A stretch of DNA of 64,000 nucleotides from Linepithema humile (Eukaryota > Arthropoda > Insecta > Hymenoptera > Formicidae): assembly GCF_040581485.1 (NCBI RefSeq), contig NC_090133.1, positions 18,910,001 through 18,974,000 of the forward strand. Direction: 5' to 3'. Within the stretch, counting starts at the first letter, position 1, and each line of letters opens with the position of its first letter. The translations under genes and the position numbers were made by a program. Positions 37,810 to 50,300 of the stretch are shown in pieces. Below the pieces are notes generated by a model. That model did no database searches. It was given only the letters and a program-made list of their open reading frames with translations, and was not told the origin of the DNA.

Positions 37810-40800
37810 TTATTGTTGTATTTTCGATTCAGATAGCGACATTAAAGCCATTTCCTCGGTATTGGGTTCAGAATCCTTTAGTTGTAAATTCGGCTGCAAA
37901 TCTTTATGATTTAATTTTTTTATTTCTGTTGTTGTGTTGATAGTGACATTGATTGGATCTTCAGATTCTTTATTCGCTAATGCGTTATCTGAAAAAGGAA
38001 GTGTTAGATATACTAAATATTATTTATTATAATTATTGTATAATAAATATACTTTAGCATAAAGTATTTTATAGCAATTACACGTATTTCGCATGCATAC
38101 ACATACCATGAAGAATATCTGCGATGCTTTCTTCATTTTCGATCAAACGAATGTACTTATTGTCGGCTAAAGCATCAATACTTTCTACGATGTCGGAATT
38201 AAGATTTAATAACCAAAATCGATTTCTTTCGCTATTTAATCTGTTGGATAACATTTCAATGCCCTGTAATGAAAATCATGTATTTATAAAGCAATACCAT
38301 TCATAGACAGATAAAAAAATTATTCATCAAAATTATATTTAATACCTTGATTGAAGTGTAATCGAGATTAACAAATCGTTCACAATTCATGATCAATAGA
38401 ACATCATTTGGCTCGTTTCTGGCTATACTTATTATTTTATCGCAAAAGAAAGCTACTGCAGGATAATAAAGATTTATGTCAGGCTTCAACATTATGTATC
38501 TGTTCCCTAAGTGTGTCTGAAAAGATAAATGTTATTCTTAATAAAAATGCATAGAATATCTCCAAATTTGCGAATTAATTTTAATTACAGATTTTTTGCC
38601 TTATTTAGAATTAATTTTTTTTTATATCTTTGTCATTAAGTTACAAATTAAAATTCTATTAAAGTTAATCAAAATTGACCAAAGAATACATAGTTCATCT
38701 ATTTATCCTTTTATCACTCGCGAGAAATTTTTCTTTTCCGAACGTAAATTAAACTGTTAGTGTCTCAACAATTTTGCTAAGAAAAAAACGGATTTTGAGT
38801 TCATCGAAGTATCTGTTAACAATTAAAATTAATAAAATTAAAGTCGTGTGGAACATTTTTCAAGCTTTTTACAATGTTTTACCTTGCAGGTGACAACTTG
38901 AATCGTCGGTCTTGCAGACGGTCGAATGAAGAAAATTAGACAGAACACGACACCCAGAAGAAGTCCGATCTCAACGCTGACGAAAACGCAAAGCAAAAAG
39001 GTTCCTATCGCTGCAATGGCATCTCTTTCTATAAGAAAACGTATATTAGAGAAAACAAGGCGCTTCATTTCAAATGGATCTCGTACATAAAATATATAAA
39101 ATGTAATACTGACTACATCCTTTCCAGAGCAATTTTATAATCTTCAGATCAATCATGAACATTACAGCGCATATGAGGACCGCCGCTAGTGTTGCACGTG
39201 GAATGTAATAAAAATACGGCGTTAAGAAGCTCAACGCCAACAATGTCATGGTGCCTGCAAAATGCATACAAAATGCTATATATCATTCCTTATATTTTTC
39301 TTGCATTTCACGTAGGCTTATGCCAGATGCCTGTTATATCATTATATAAACACTTCATTATCATGTTAGCATAAACGTTATAATTTCATTACGCTCATTA
39401 AATATTTTTTTGCGGTAAGCTACGATGCACACATAGCTGCGCGCTATCACATCGTGTGCTACATATTATACACTTATCATTAATTAATTAAGTTAGAATT
39501 ATCTGTGTATTCATCAAGATCAGATCACTTGAATTAATATAGTAAATTAAATAAACTGTACACGAGGCTTTTATTAATAGACACGTGTGATAATAAATTG
39601 TGATTTTCAGATTAAATATAATATTTCTTAGCAGTTTTTTTTTTCAACATTTGCCTTGTTTTTTTGCATATATAATAATTAGTTATTTTTTTGTTATTAT
39701 TAGATTGTGTTTTACCGGAATATAAACCGGCCATTGGTGTCTGTATGCCGCTGGCACTGCTGACTGCACTTCGCGTGAACGCACCGGCGGTTGGCATCGA
39801 CGACACGAAGCTGCCCAATATGTTGCAGAGGCCGAGCGTCAACATCTCCTGCGTTGCATTAACAGAGACGTCGGTTGCTGCAAGAAGATCATTTGTTGCA
39901 TCGAATAACAAAGTCTGGAGCTCTTATGCGACAAGGATCGCGATCGATGGCAATCAGCTGCCTGACTCGAGAGTGAAAGACAATCGGTACCAAATGCTTT
40001 TGCTATCGCCACATTTGCCAAAACAGATATGAGTGGAAGTATCACTATCCCTGATCCATAATGCGCCAGCATGTTGACGAATGTATAAGTTTGATTGCCC
40101 ACTTGAGCCGAGAATGGCGGTAACGAAATTGAGGGAAGACCGGATTCTATCTTTCCTGCAAGATAAAGGTATACTTTATAGAGAGTTACATAACGCAATT
40201 AGCATTAGTCGATCTTTAATAATTTACTGTAACATATACTGATATTATTGATGTTAATTATTTATATATAGAGATTAAATGTAGACGAGTCCGTTGCGCC
40301 CCATGAAATCAGTCAGTTCCAGTATTAAAATATCATTTTGTTATTCAGCAAACCGATAATAATCAACATCGATACCTGAGAGTCTAAATGGAGTGGACCC
40401 CCTCGCTTCGAGATGATAAGCCATCGTGGCCGCCATGAGTACGACGAGAGCGTTTCGACCGATGGAGAAGTACCAAAGTATCTTCTTTATCGCCGAATTT
40501 CTTGAAGCATTTCTCTCACCTTTCGCGCAAGGACAGTCAATGTCTTTCAGTTTCTAGAAATAGAGCCCATGCAACACTTCGCAATGAACGATCAACTTAT
40601 AATTCGCGGAACTCACTCTGAAAATCAGAAGAAAGATCATGCTGCAAATTCCGAGGGTGACATCAGTCGGCCGAATTTCGGTTACGTTTAGAAACAATTT
40701 GTACAGATTGTCCACGATGTTAGTTGAATTATATTTCAGTCCTAGAAGGCCCTGCAGCTGAGCGATGATTATAATGACCGACGTCGCCGATATAAAACCT

Positions 40801-41634
40801 GACGTGACCGGAGCGGATATAAAATCTATCATGAATCCTGCAAGCAGAGTCATCGATATGTTATTTCGACATATCCATTAATTTCACAAATAAGGCAAAA
40901 GAAAACACGATAACAAAATGTAAGTAAAGATTATTGAAATTTAGATTAATCAAGTGACTTCACAAATACGAACCTAAATTTAGTAGGCCCATTAAAAACT
41001 CGACGCATCCAGCCAAGAAACATAAGAGGATTACGAAATCCACCGGCATGTTTTGTGTGTATTGTAAAGTCACGAGAGCCATCAAGGATGATGGACCGAT
41101 TGATACCTCTCTGATGGTTCCAAAAAAAATGTACAGAAAACCGCCCATAAAACAGGAATATAGGCCATACTGAAAACATTGTTTGTCACGTGAAATTGTC
41201 CTTACAATTACAAAGTTCATAGTATCGCGTTCTAACAAAGTCGTAGAGCAATTTAGTATTTAAGAAAATGACAGGATTCGAAAGAAAGGTGATCCTTTAG
41301 AATTTTTAGAAGCTAGTTTCCGAGAATGAAACTATACTTATTTGCATAATTAATATAAATACCTTATCTGTTCTTATCTCTGTTCGAATAATTCGCAAAT
41401 TACGTAAAAGTCATGATATACCTGCGCAGTCAGACCGGCCAATGCAGCGTAGGCGATACTCTGAGGAATCATGGTCAGGCCTAAAGTGATGCCCGCTATG
41501 AGGTCCGACACAGCTTCCAGTCGCGTGTACCGCGGTAGCCACTCGAGCACCGGCACATATTTTGCCACCGTAAAGCGCGACTTGCGTGCCGAAATTGGCG
41601 GCGAGCACTCTTCAACTTTTGCAGGCGCAGACAT
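37810..41634 (-). CDS. SLC26A11-like sulfate/anion transporter with STAS domain
   Basis: Multi-pass membrane anion transporter of the SulP/SLC26 family; A11-type members are called sodium-independent sulfate transporters. Eleven exons (41422-41634, 40974-41169, 40617-40837, 40376-40553, 39991-40155, 39716-39877, 39114-39254, 38883-39028, 38346-38516, 38107-38263, 37810-37988) join in frame to 642 aa plus TAA. The transport domain runs from about residue 35 to 450: DLIAGITLGLTMIPQSIAYA, then the signature region YGLYSCFMGGFLYIFFGTIR, IDFISAPVTSGFISA, and the segment NATQEMLTLGLCNILGSFVS preceding SMPTAGAFTRSAV. Residues about 475-585 form the C-terminal STAS domain (DVLLIMNCERFVNLDYTSIK). The start at 41634 is the first in-frame ATG. 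Exon 7 uses a slightly unusual donor, GTCAGT. Insects carry several paralogues, so exact orthology and substrate are uncertain. Confidence 0.9.
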
Positions 41635-42020
41635 TGTATTCAACAAAGTACGAATCGACAATCTAACGACTATTTTACTTCTACCGTCCGCGAGCGGATT
41701 TCAAATATTGATTTTGAACGTCGATCACGAGATTTGCTTGTCACACTTTGCTCGCTCGTGGCACACGTTCTCGCATCAGCCACTGTCGAATCTTATCATT
41801 ATTACGCCGTCTATTAGCTTAAAGCTCAGTATAAATGTAGATGCGTAGGAAGTCCCATTAATTCTGCAGTCAATTCACCTGTTTCGTATTGTACACTGTT
41901 GACAATTTGATAAAGAAACATGCAAGCAGCACCAAGAACCTTGACGGATTTAATAACAGCTGACGAGAAAACTACCTACTTGCTATCATTTTTTTTTTAT
42001 TATATGTTTGCTACCTTCTA

Positions 42021-42858
42021 TTAGATAACCAAAAAAGTTCTTGCCGTTTTTCGTTAGTCACAATTCTCGGAATTGTTTATGCCAAGACTAGTTGTGCAGA
42101 CAATTTTTTTCACCGTAAAATACATACCTTACTTCATTTATTTACTATCTAGTCAGCAATTTGTTCGAACAGATATTGCTAAACGTTTACTACAAATTTT
42201 TGTCAGCAGAAAGACTGCAGATTATATACAAAACCTGTTACATCAGATACAGTGCATATAAAGTGTGGCCAGTGGCTTAATGAAGCTCATCAGTTTAATA
42301 CAATAATCTGATACAATCCCGATAAGAGATTCAGAATATTAAACTGATTTTTGAAATTGAAAATGCGCTGCGAGTTGACCCGATATTGCAGTGATTTCGG
42401 GATTTTGCCTAATAAATTTATTAAAACATAAGTATTTTTTTTGTCCCAATAAAGCAAATATATATTATATACTTTGCATACCTTATTTACTATTTTTAAT
42501 AAGCGAAACGAGAAATGTAAAATTGTAATGAAGCATTTAAATGCCGCTATTCGCTCGATTTCTGTCGACAATCTGACACCAAATTACACTGCACAGATCC
42601 TGCTCGCTTTCTGCCGCCAATCTGCTGTCAACCTATGTCGACAGATTCTGCCGACAGAACACGAGCTTAATGCGGACACAGATGGCACCGTATTTGCTGC
42701 CAAGTTCTGAGCGAATCTGCTCGCAAACTGCCAGCAGGCTGCTAACATTTTGTTGACTGGGTACATTTCAAATTATAAAGTTCAAGTTAAATAAATAATT
42801 TTAATCTGTTAAAATTTCTACTTAAATGAACGTGACAAGAACTTTTTTGGTCACCTAA
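42021..42858. mobile_element. Non-autonomous mariner-like element with TIRs and TA target duplication
   Basis: The left end reads TTAGATAACCAAAAAAGTTC and the right end, reverse-complemented, TTAGGTGACCAAAAAAGTTC; both continue TTG. They match at about 20 of 23 positions. A TA dinucleotide flanks each side (42019-42020, 42859-42860), as for Tc1/mariner insertions. The TTAGGT...AAAAAGTTCTTG ends are like those of insect mariners. The 838-bp body has no transposase-like open frame, so it must have moved in trans. A GC-richer block at about 42545-42765 looks foreign to the rest. Confidence 0.8.
42545..42765. repeat. GC-richer block with CTGC/GTCGACA-type internal repeats inside the mariner-like element
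   Basis: Repeated near-copies of motifs such as CTGCTCGC, CTGCCGCC/CTGCCAGC, TGTCGACA and CTGCTGTCAAC/CTGCTAAC occur within 200 bp. Composition differs from the AT-rich element around it, suggesting a nested insertion or satellite-like fragment. Confidence 0.5.
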
Positions 42859-43538
42859 TAGCTCTACTTCCGTCACAATATAACACAAAATGATGTCAAA
42901 CGCGTGTCGACACTTGAGACTTCCACGCGCGTTTCCTGGAATCGACGGGAAAAATGGTCGGTGTAGAGAATTATTTTCATTATAAGTTTTATTGCGTCTT
43001 CGTGCGACACTTTTCGTCACGCAAAGAATAGAGAATATAATTGGAAGTGGAGTGTGATGTGTATAACTGACAACACACAATTATTCTATATTACTCAATA
43101 ATTTGAAGATCTCGATGTGTCAAATTTAACGTTATAATTATATTATTAAAAAAAAAATATCGGAAGACACTCTCGCACGGGAGATACTCTCGCATGCACT
43201 GAATATATCAGGCGAGTTATCGCACCATGTGTATTTCATTTCCATCTGTTTTGCATCACAACAGCGAAGCGCCGCTAGCTTCAATTCTTTACAAAGCGAA
43301 AAAATACATCGTTAAATAAAAAAGTGAAAAGGAGATTGAAAAGATACAGCGCTGCGCTGCTTCGTCTAATAATATAATAATAATATATTATAATATTATT
43401 AAAATGACAATAATTAATATCGATAATAGTATCAATAGATGTATCTGGATAGAATTTCTAAAAATCCATTTTAACGTAGCGGAAGCGTGTCCAATTTCAT
43501 CACGTGTTTGGAACACGACATTCTCGCGGACGATCAGA

Positions 43539-46500
43539 TTAACGCAGCTTCTTGTTTACTTGATCGATCTGCTCGTCGATTCTCTGAGAAGTACCTCTGA
43601 ATTTATTTGGCTCGGGTCCGATCATCTGTATGAGTTGCGGCACTTCCTGGCCGCTGATCTGCGTGAAACGTGCCAGCGACTTCATGCACGCGAACAGCTG
43701 TTCTTCCGCGGGGCTGCCGTTGAAATACTGCAGCAATGCCATTGTCAACTCCACGGCAACGTCGTCAAACACCTACGGTTCACATCTCACATGAGGATAT
43801 TTAGAATATAGAACGATGCCGCATGTCATGATGCTCGCATGAGTTGAAGAACCGATATGAAACATTGTTGAATGATGAAAATATTGTTACGACACGATAT
43901 TAACTAGCGATTATCGAAGTGTTTGCTATCTAATTTGTGTTGACAGATGATTAGGAATTATGCAATTAATTTAATTGCATTCGTTCTTATCTTTTCAGCA
44001 ACGCACAATGTTCAATTTCTTTATTCTTCATCAAACCGTGATGTATTTAGGATTATTATTACTATACGAAAAGTTTACGAATATTGTTATTAAAGAAATT
44101 CTCTGCAGTTCCGATAATCATTAGCATAAACATTGCCGAATATTTACACGTTAAATAATCGATTGCGTATCGCGTTTACAATATTATGCGCACATAATCG
44201 AGAACACACAGGACACCGATAATAGTTGACGACTTACCGCACCGCACGGTTCGATCTAACATGGATTTGGATAGGTACCTGAGAAATGCTGCCTTTCGGT
44301 AAAAGTCGCCGCAGATTTTTGCTTTTGTTCATTTTCTGAAAAAACAGTACCCGATTTCTGGAAAGATATCCGTCACACGCAGCGCTACTCGCTGCCTCGA
44401 TTAAAGAGCTTCAGTGAGTGCGCATGCAAACGAGTGAATCATGTATCCTTTGAGCCGTTCTTTGATTAATGACAATGACAAAACACGATGCGCTCTTTTT
44501 CTCTTTCGTTGCTCGTTCGTGAAATTAAGTTACCAGACAAGACGTCCGCGTTGATGGTCGCGTTTAGCATTGGCAGAGACTCGCAGAGCTGATTTTTCGT
44601 TTATTAATAAAGGCAGCACTTCAAGGCACAGTGCGAGCGTCGCTTGTGCTCCTACGACATCGGCAAGCACGCATTCCGAAAGCGGCGTCATACATGAAAC
44701 CGCGCATCGAAGGAAATGAATCGATAAACGACTTCGATTGTGCTACATTCCTGCTCCCAATTTTATTTTGTGCGAATAAAACAAGTAGGATCTTCAACGC
44801 GAAAATCCCACACATATTCGCGCATGCTGGAAATCATACAGCAATATTTATCGTGCAGTGTAAAGACTTCCAGCTTGTAATTTAAATTTAGAATTCAACT
44901 ATAGAATTTAAGTGCACGATGAAGGCGCCTTCGATGCGTGATGGCGGTGAGTTATGAAAATGAAAGCGAGAGACGGCGAGAGAGATATGTGAGAATGTTA
45001 ATCGGACAGGAAGGATACAGACCACAGTTTTTACCTCCTTGCAGGCAAGGTTGTGGATAATGGCGGCGCCGCGGATCTGCAGATCATCCGAGTTCGAGAG
45101 TAGCGAGTGCACCGCAACTTTGGTCGTCACCCTTATGTTGCTGATGCTCTGATTCTGATGCTGCCACTCGGATATGTAAAGCAGCCATTCCGAGCTGCTA
45201 AGATTCTCGAACATATTCGCCAACTGTCCGACACAATTGAAATTAAAGCGCTGATACAGTCTCGAAAAAATAAAAGCCTCACAAGCCCATAAGTACACAA
45301 TTATTATCATTTTACAAAATTGAAAAATTATAATAAAAAGGAATTAAGATTTTTTATTTCTAGTGTAACAAATACATTTTTACTTACAAACTGTGCGAGT
45401 GGAAGTTGCTCCTCTTGCGGATGCCGATCGATGTCAAAGGCGTAATTCATAATGATATGTTCTCGCCTGTCTTGATGCAACAGCAGAATTACATCGTCCT
45501 TCAATGCGGCAACGGACAGTACATTCAACAGTTTTACTCGCGTATTGCTGTCCAGTGACTTATCATAGAGTACTCGACCTGAAGCCATTTAATTCAATCA
45601 AATACATTTTTACATTGTAAGTATAAATGTTGGAAATCAGAAATCTATTTTTAATATAAGATTTTCAATATCTATAATTTAAATATTTTGTCATTTAGTC
45701 TAAAATTTAATCGTATGAACTAAGGACGTTTCAGACTGCGTTTTGCGTTATTACTTCAATAACTCACCTACAAAATTTAAGAAATTATCACCCAAAGCCC
45801 ATGAGCCTTCGTTCTCCAGAACATATTGTCGCAATTCATCCATGCACGTTCGCTCCTCGTCATTCAATTTTCCCTCAAGAGCACTCAGCAATTCTTCATA
45901 CTCCGTCCGCACATTTACCAAGTCCTTGAACACTATCGGTGGATCTCTATGACGTTTCTTTTCTTCTTGTTCACGCTTCTCGTCTTCCTCCATTTGCCTC
46001 ACTCGCTCGGACGGCAGCATCTCTGCGTTTTCGCCATTGGTCGCCTGCTGCTGCGTCTCACCGACAGCACCTGATAGAAATTGCGTTCATTATTATTAAA
46101 GTTTTTTAGGGTTTCTAAAAAAAGATGTTAATTAACAGAAATAATAAAGAGACGAGGGTGTAAAAGAAGTAGCAGATAAACAAACTTGCAACAAAAGAAT
46201 TGGAATGAATAGAAATAGAGAAAAAGTAACTGATGGAAATTTTACTTCAAATCATTTGTTAAATGTTTCTTAGAAAATATTTGATCGCAGAAGCAAATCA
46301 CATAGCTTGAAATAAAAAATTGTAGAATTGCATTGAGATAATAATATGGAAACAATAATCACTCGCACTCTCGTTCTCCGCCATATCCGCGCAGCAATTG
46401 CTCGGTCCGGTACTGTTGCTATCGCTGCCAGTGGTCTCCCTGCTGCTTTTTTCCTTCTTCTCCTTCTTCTTCTTTTTCTTCTTTCGATCTTTCTTTGCTA

Positions 46501-47351
46501 GCTTCTCGTTAATAACGTTCCTCCTTTCCTCTAGTGCAATAGAATTTAGTCTGCAAATTGTGAAAATTTTATCAAAATTAATTGAAAACAATACTCGTAA
46601 ACGTAAGGTAACCGAGTATTTCAGATCGGAAATTGAAATAAAAAAATAATCAATAATTAATAATTCGGATCGATAAAAAACAAAGATAAAAGATACGAAT
46701 AGTATAATTCGTTTATCGAAAACAAATTTTAAACGCAAAGCACGGAATATATGTACATATTATGTCGTAATACTCTCCTCTTAAATATATTTTAAACATT
46801 ACCGTGCCAAATGTTTTGATTCTGGCTTGCAACACATTGTATATGTTCGAGGAACATCGAGCATCAACAAAACAATTTTGAATACTTTATCATTTATCAA
46901 CAAAACGAAAATAATGTTTTCGTATACAGAACCGTACCTCGCTTCTTCGATAGCTGTGTTTAGAAGCTGATATTCTGGTGAAGTTTCCCTCTGAATTCTC
47001 GGCTCAACAAATCTCTGGCCGACCGTGAACCCAGCACTTGCGCTGTTACTTAATGTTTCTATCAATGGGCCTAAGGCCTGTCCGATAGGTCTAAAAATAC
47101 ACGTGTATTCGAAACAAATTTAAAAAATATAAATGCAATATAATTCAAATGTAATGTTAAATAATTATTGAGACATACGTTTGTAGTATTTCCTCCGGCA
47201 GATCAAGGATATACTTGGGAATGCCCTTGCCCACCAGGAAGTTGCTTACTTCCTCTGTGAAGGAATTGCAGTTGTGCTTGAAGAGATTGTACGTGCCCGG
47301 TCTGAAAGCGCAGAATCATTTATCACGTAAAGTCGAACGATTCTCAATAAA

Positions 47352-47388
<37 letters not shown>

Positions 47389-50300
47389 AAACACCTAAGA
47401 AAAGAAAAAGAATTGAACATCTAACAAATTGTAGAAAAATTTCAAAAAGATATAGAAATAAAAATTATGTACTAATTGACTTATTTTTTGCAAATTTCAG
47501 CCACTTTCGAAATAAAAACGTAGAAAGCGAGCGATCGTCAAACGCAGCAGCTCTTAACGTGTGCGCATCAACCATCAATGAACACTCACGCGAAGGTGGA
47601 AGTTCCCAGACCGTTTATGTACTCGAGGAAGACCGTGTAAGGCAGGTAAGTCTCGCCAAGCTTCTCGATTCTCTGTGGTTCTCCTAATTCCGTACCGCCC
47701 TGAAACACGAAATACCGACAGCTGCATTAAAGTCGCGTCCAGGAAAATCGCGCCGCATCGTCAATGTCAATTTCGCGGCGGATCCAGCGATGAGTTTAGT
47801 TCGCCGGAGAGACCACCCTTCACCTCCCCGGCATTAGTAGTCATGTAATTTTAGAACTACGACAAATCCGCGCTTCGCCACGAGAAACCGCCGAAAATAG
47901 ACGCACGCGGTTGAAGCGCGACCTCTTCTAGAACGCAAAAGAAAGACGCGCGGCGGAAGTGAACCGTGAAGAGAGAACGGGAAGAAGCGGGAAGAAAGCG
48001 TTTATTATGCAGTCTGAAAGTACGATCTTTTGAGAAAAGGATCTTCTCACAAAATAACACACTGAATCGTGCGTTATTAGTGCAGTGCGTAAATTTTGAA
48101 TATTAAGAAATATAGTGACGACGCGATTAAAATAAAACGCGACAACCTAAGAAATAAGAGACACAAGAATGCGAGATTATAAAATAGAATGATTAGAAAT
48201 AGCACAAGCAAGAAATTTTGCTACGCGCGATCCTTAGTAAAGATAGATCTAGAAATCTTACACTTTAGTACTCTAAAATTTGTAATTAGTACACTAATAT
48301 TTAATTGCCAAATATTTTAGCTAGCTTTTTTAAATTATAGAAGTCAATATTGCGAATATTCTTGATTCTTTAGGAATATATTATGTATTAATATCAAGAA
48401 TGATTCAATGAACAGAATTATTCACGGAACTACATTTCACAATTATTTCACAGATTACATATTTCGCGAATCGTAATAATCAGCTTTTTAATATTATTCT
48501 TCGAAGATTTGCCACGATTCAAAATCGCACTCGCTTATCCTCCTAGCGTTCTCCTAGCGTCATCCTGACTGATCACTCGATTCACTTTGGATTGCAAGAA
48601 GAAACGGAAAAACGCGCCCGCGCTTACATATCGGAAGCACTCACAGGATTATGTTGGAGATGAGACGAGAATAGGTGACAGTGGAGAAAAAAGAACTAGT
48701 CGCGAGATTATCCTCCCTTCAAGAGCGCTCCCGAGAGCGGGAAACGGCTCGCACGCGGACTGCCAGTCGCGGATGCTCGGAGACGCCAGGGCGAAGCCGG
48801 CGAACGAGAAGCGATGAAGGATAATCGGAGCTCGCGTGGTGGCGCGCGCACTTCGTGATTTGCACTCGCGCGTCAAACCGGCATAAACCATCAGCGACAA
48901 AAATGTTGTTTAAAAAAAGAATGCTTGTCTTGTAGAAAAATAATCGCGCCTCATAAAAAAAGAATTAATCCGCAGATTATTTGAATATTGATGACAAACG
49001 TGACGTTTCTCGTGTAATTAGATGGCAGTAAATTAACAGATTTGTTTACAATTGATTTGCGAATAATTAATTGCCACTCTTTGAACTACGTGATCAATTA
49101 ATTATCGATTGTAGAATTATAAAACATATAACGTATGTGATATTATAAATATTTCGAAGAAATATCTTTTACGCTTATAAATTTTATATTATACACATTT
49201 GTGTGTCTACTGAATTTAGTGAGTTTCGGTGGACGGAAATATATATCAGTTACACGGTGTCGTAAAACGACGCGTATTACAATTATGCACGCATTAGTCA
49301 CGCGCACTCGCGCATATTTAAAGCACGTTGCTCGACGTAAAGTAATGCAACCGTAATGATTTCATCGCGTTGCTTTTAGATGCGCGTCGGTGTCGCGATT
49401 ATTAGTTACGCGACCACTCGACACTTGGCGGCAGCTTTAACATGGAAATGGAGGAGAATCATGTCGGTCAGAGGAACAAGTCCGATATAACTTCAGGATA
49501 ACTCCGGGTCAACTTCGTGAAATAGCAAGCTATTAAGCATTACCTGAAAAAGATGCGTAAACACTCTAAATTTCTGCATGCGTAATTCAAATTAATATAA
49601 AACAAATAATTCGTACCAGAAAACTTACAAATTTATTCCTATTATTCACGCGAGCACTCTCAATATCTGTCACAAAAAAGATTAATCTAGACAACGTCAC
49701 AATCAAACGTGAATATTTCCAAATTCGTGAATTCAAATAAAATCCATCTTTCCACCAAAATTGCTCGAGAATAATTTATCTCTATCATTTTAATTTGAAA
49801 TAATTTTCAATAATGGCTGCTCTCCGAATTGTGAAGATAATAAAAAAGATTTTACCCGAGTTTTAATGAGGCGGAAGAACTATTTTAAAGTAATTTCACT
49901 CTCTTTAGGCTAGCGAAAGATGACCCAGTTAGTGCTGCGGCTGGAGTAATCAGGAAGCAACCATACGCGTTTGGGGAACATCTCGTTGCATGCAGGGTGC
50001 AAGCGCGGACTTACCTCAGCGGCAACTTTCGTCTTATGTCTGGACGCATGAGGTGTAGGACGGGTGAGAGTTGCGAGAGACGGAGAGAGAAAGCAAGAGT
50101 ATGCGTGCAACGGGGGATTATTTTTGGATTGAACCGCACCAAATTTAGTTTCCGCCCGTGTCTAACGTATCGTATGGCCCGGCGAGCGACTCCGCCGGCT
50201 ACGACTAGGCCTTTCGATCGGTCACGACTTCGAGGATGCGTCCAGCGTCCCGGCCCGATAGGCCCGCGCGACGGGAAGCAGCGAGGCCATTAATTCTCTC

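Larger units (their letters stand above)
41635..43538. other. Intergenic region with a mariner-like element
   Basis: Upstream flank of the SLC26 gene and downstream flank of the DESI1-PUL gene. Most of it is occupied by the element at 42021-42858. No host gene was recognised. Confidence 0.6.

Noticed and set aside
39612..39911. SLC26 exon 6 starting upstream at the ATG near 39911
   Set aside because: The acceptor CTTCTTGCAG before 39877 joins exon 5 in the correct phase and gives the family alignment; the upstream part is a 113-nt intron.
42073..42261. 62-codon frame inside the mariner-like element as transposase remnant
   Set aside because: No DDD/E catalytic block or helix-turn-helix pattern is visible; too short to support.
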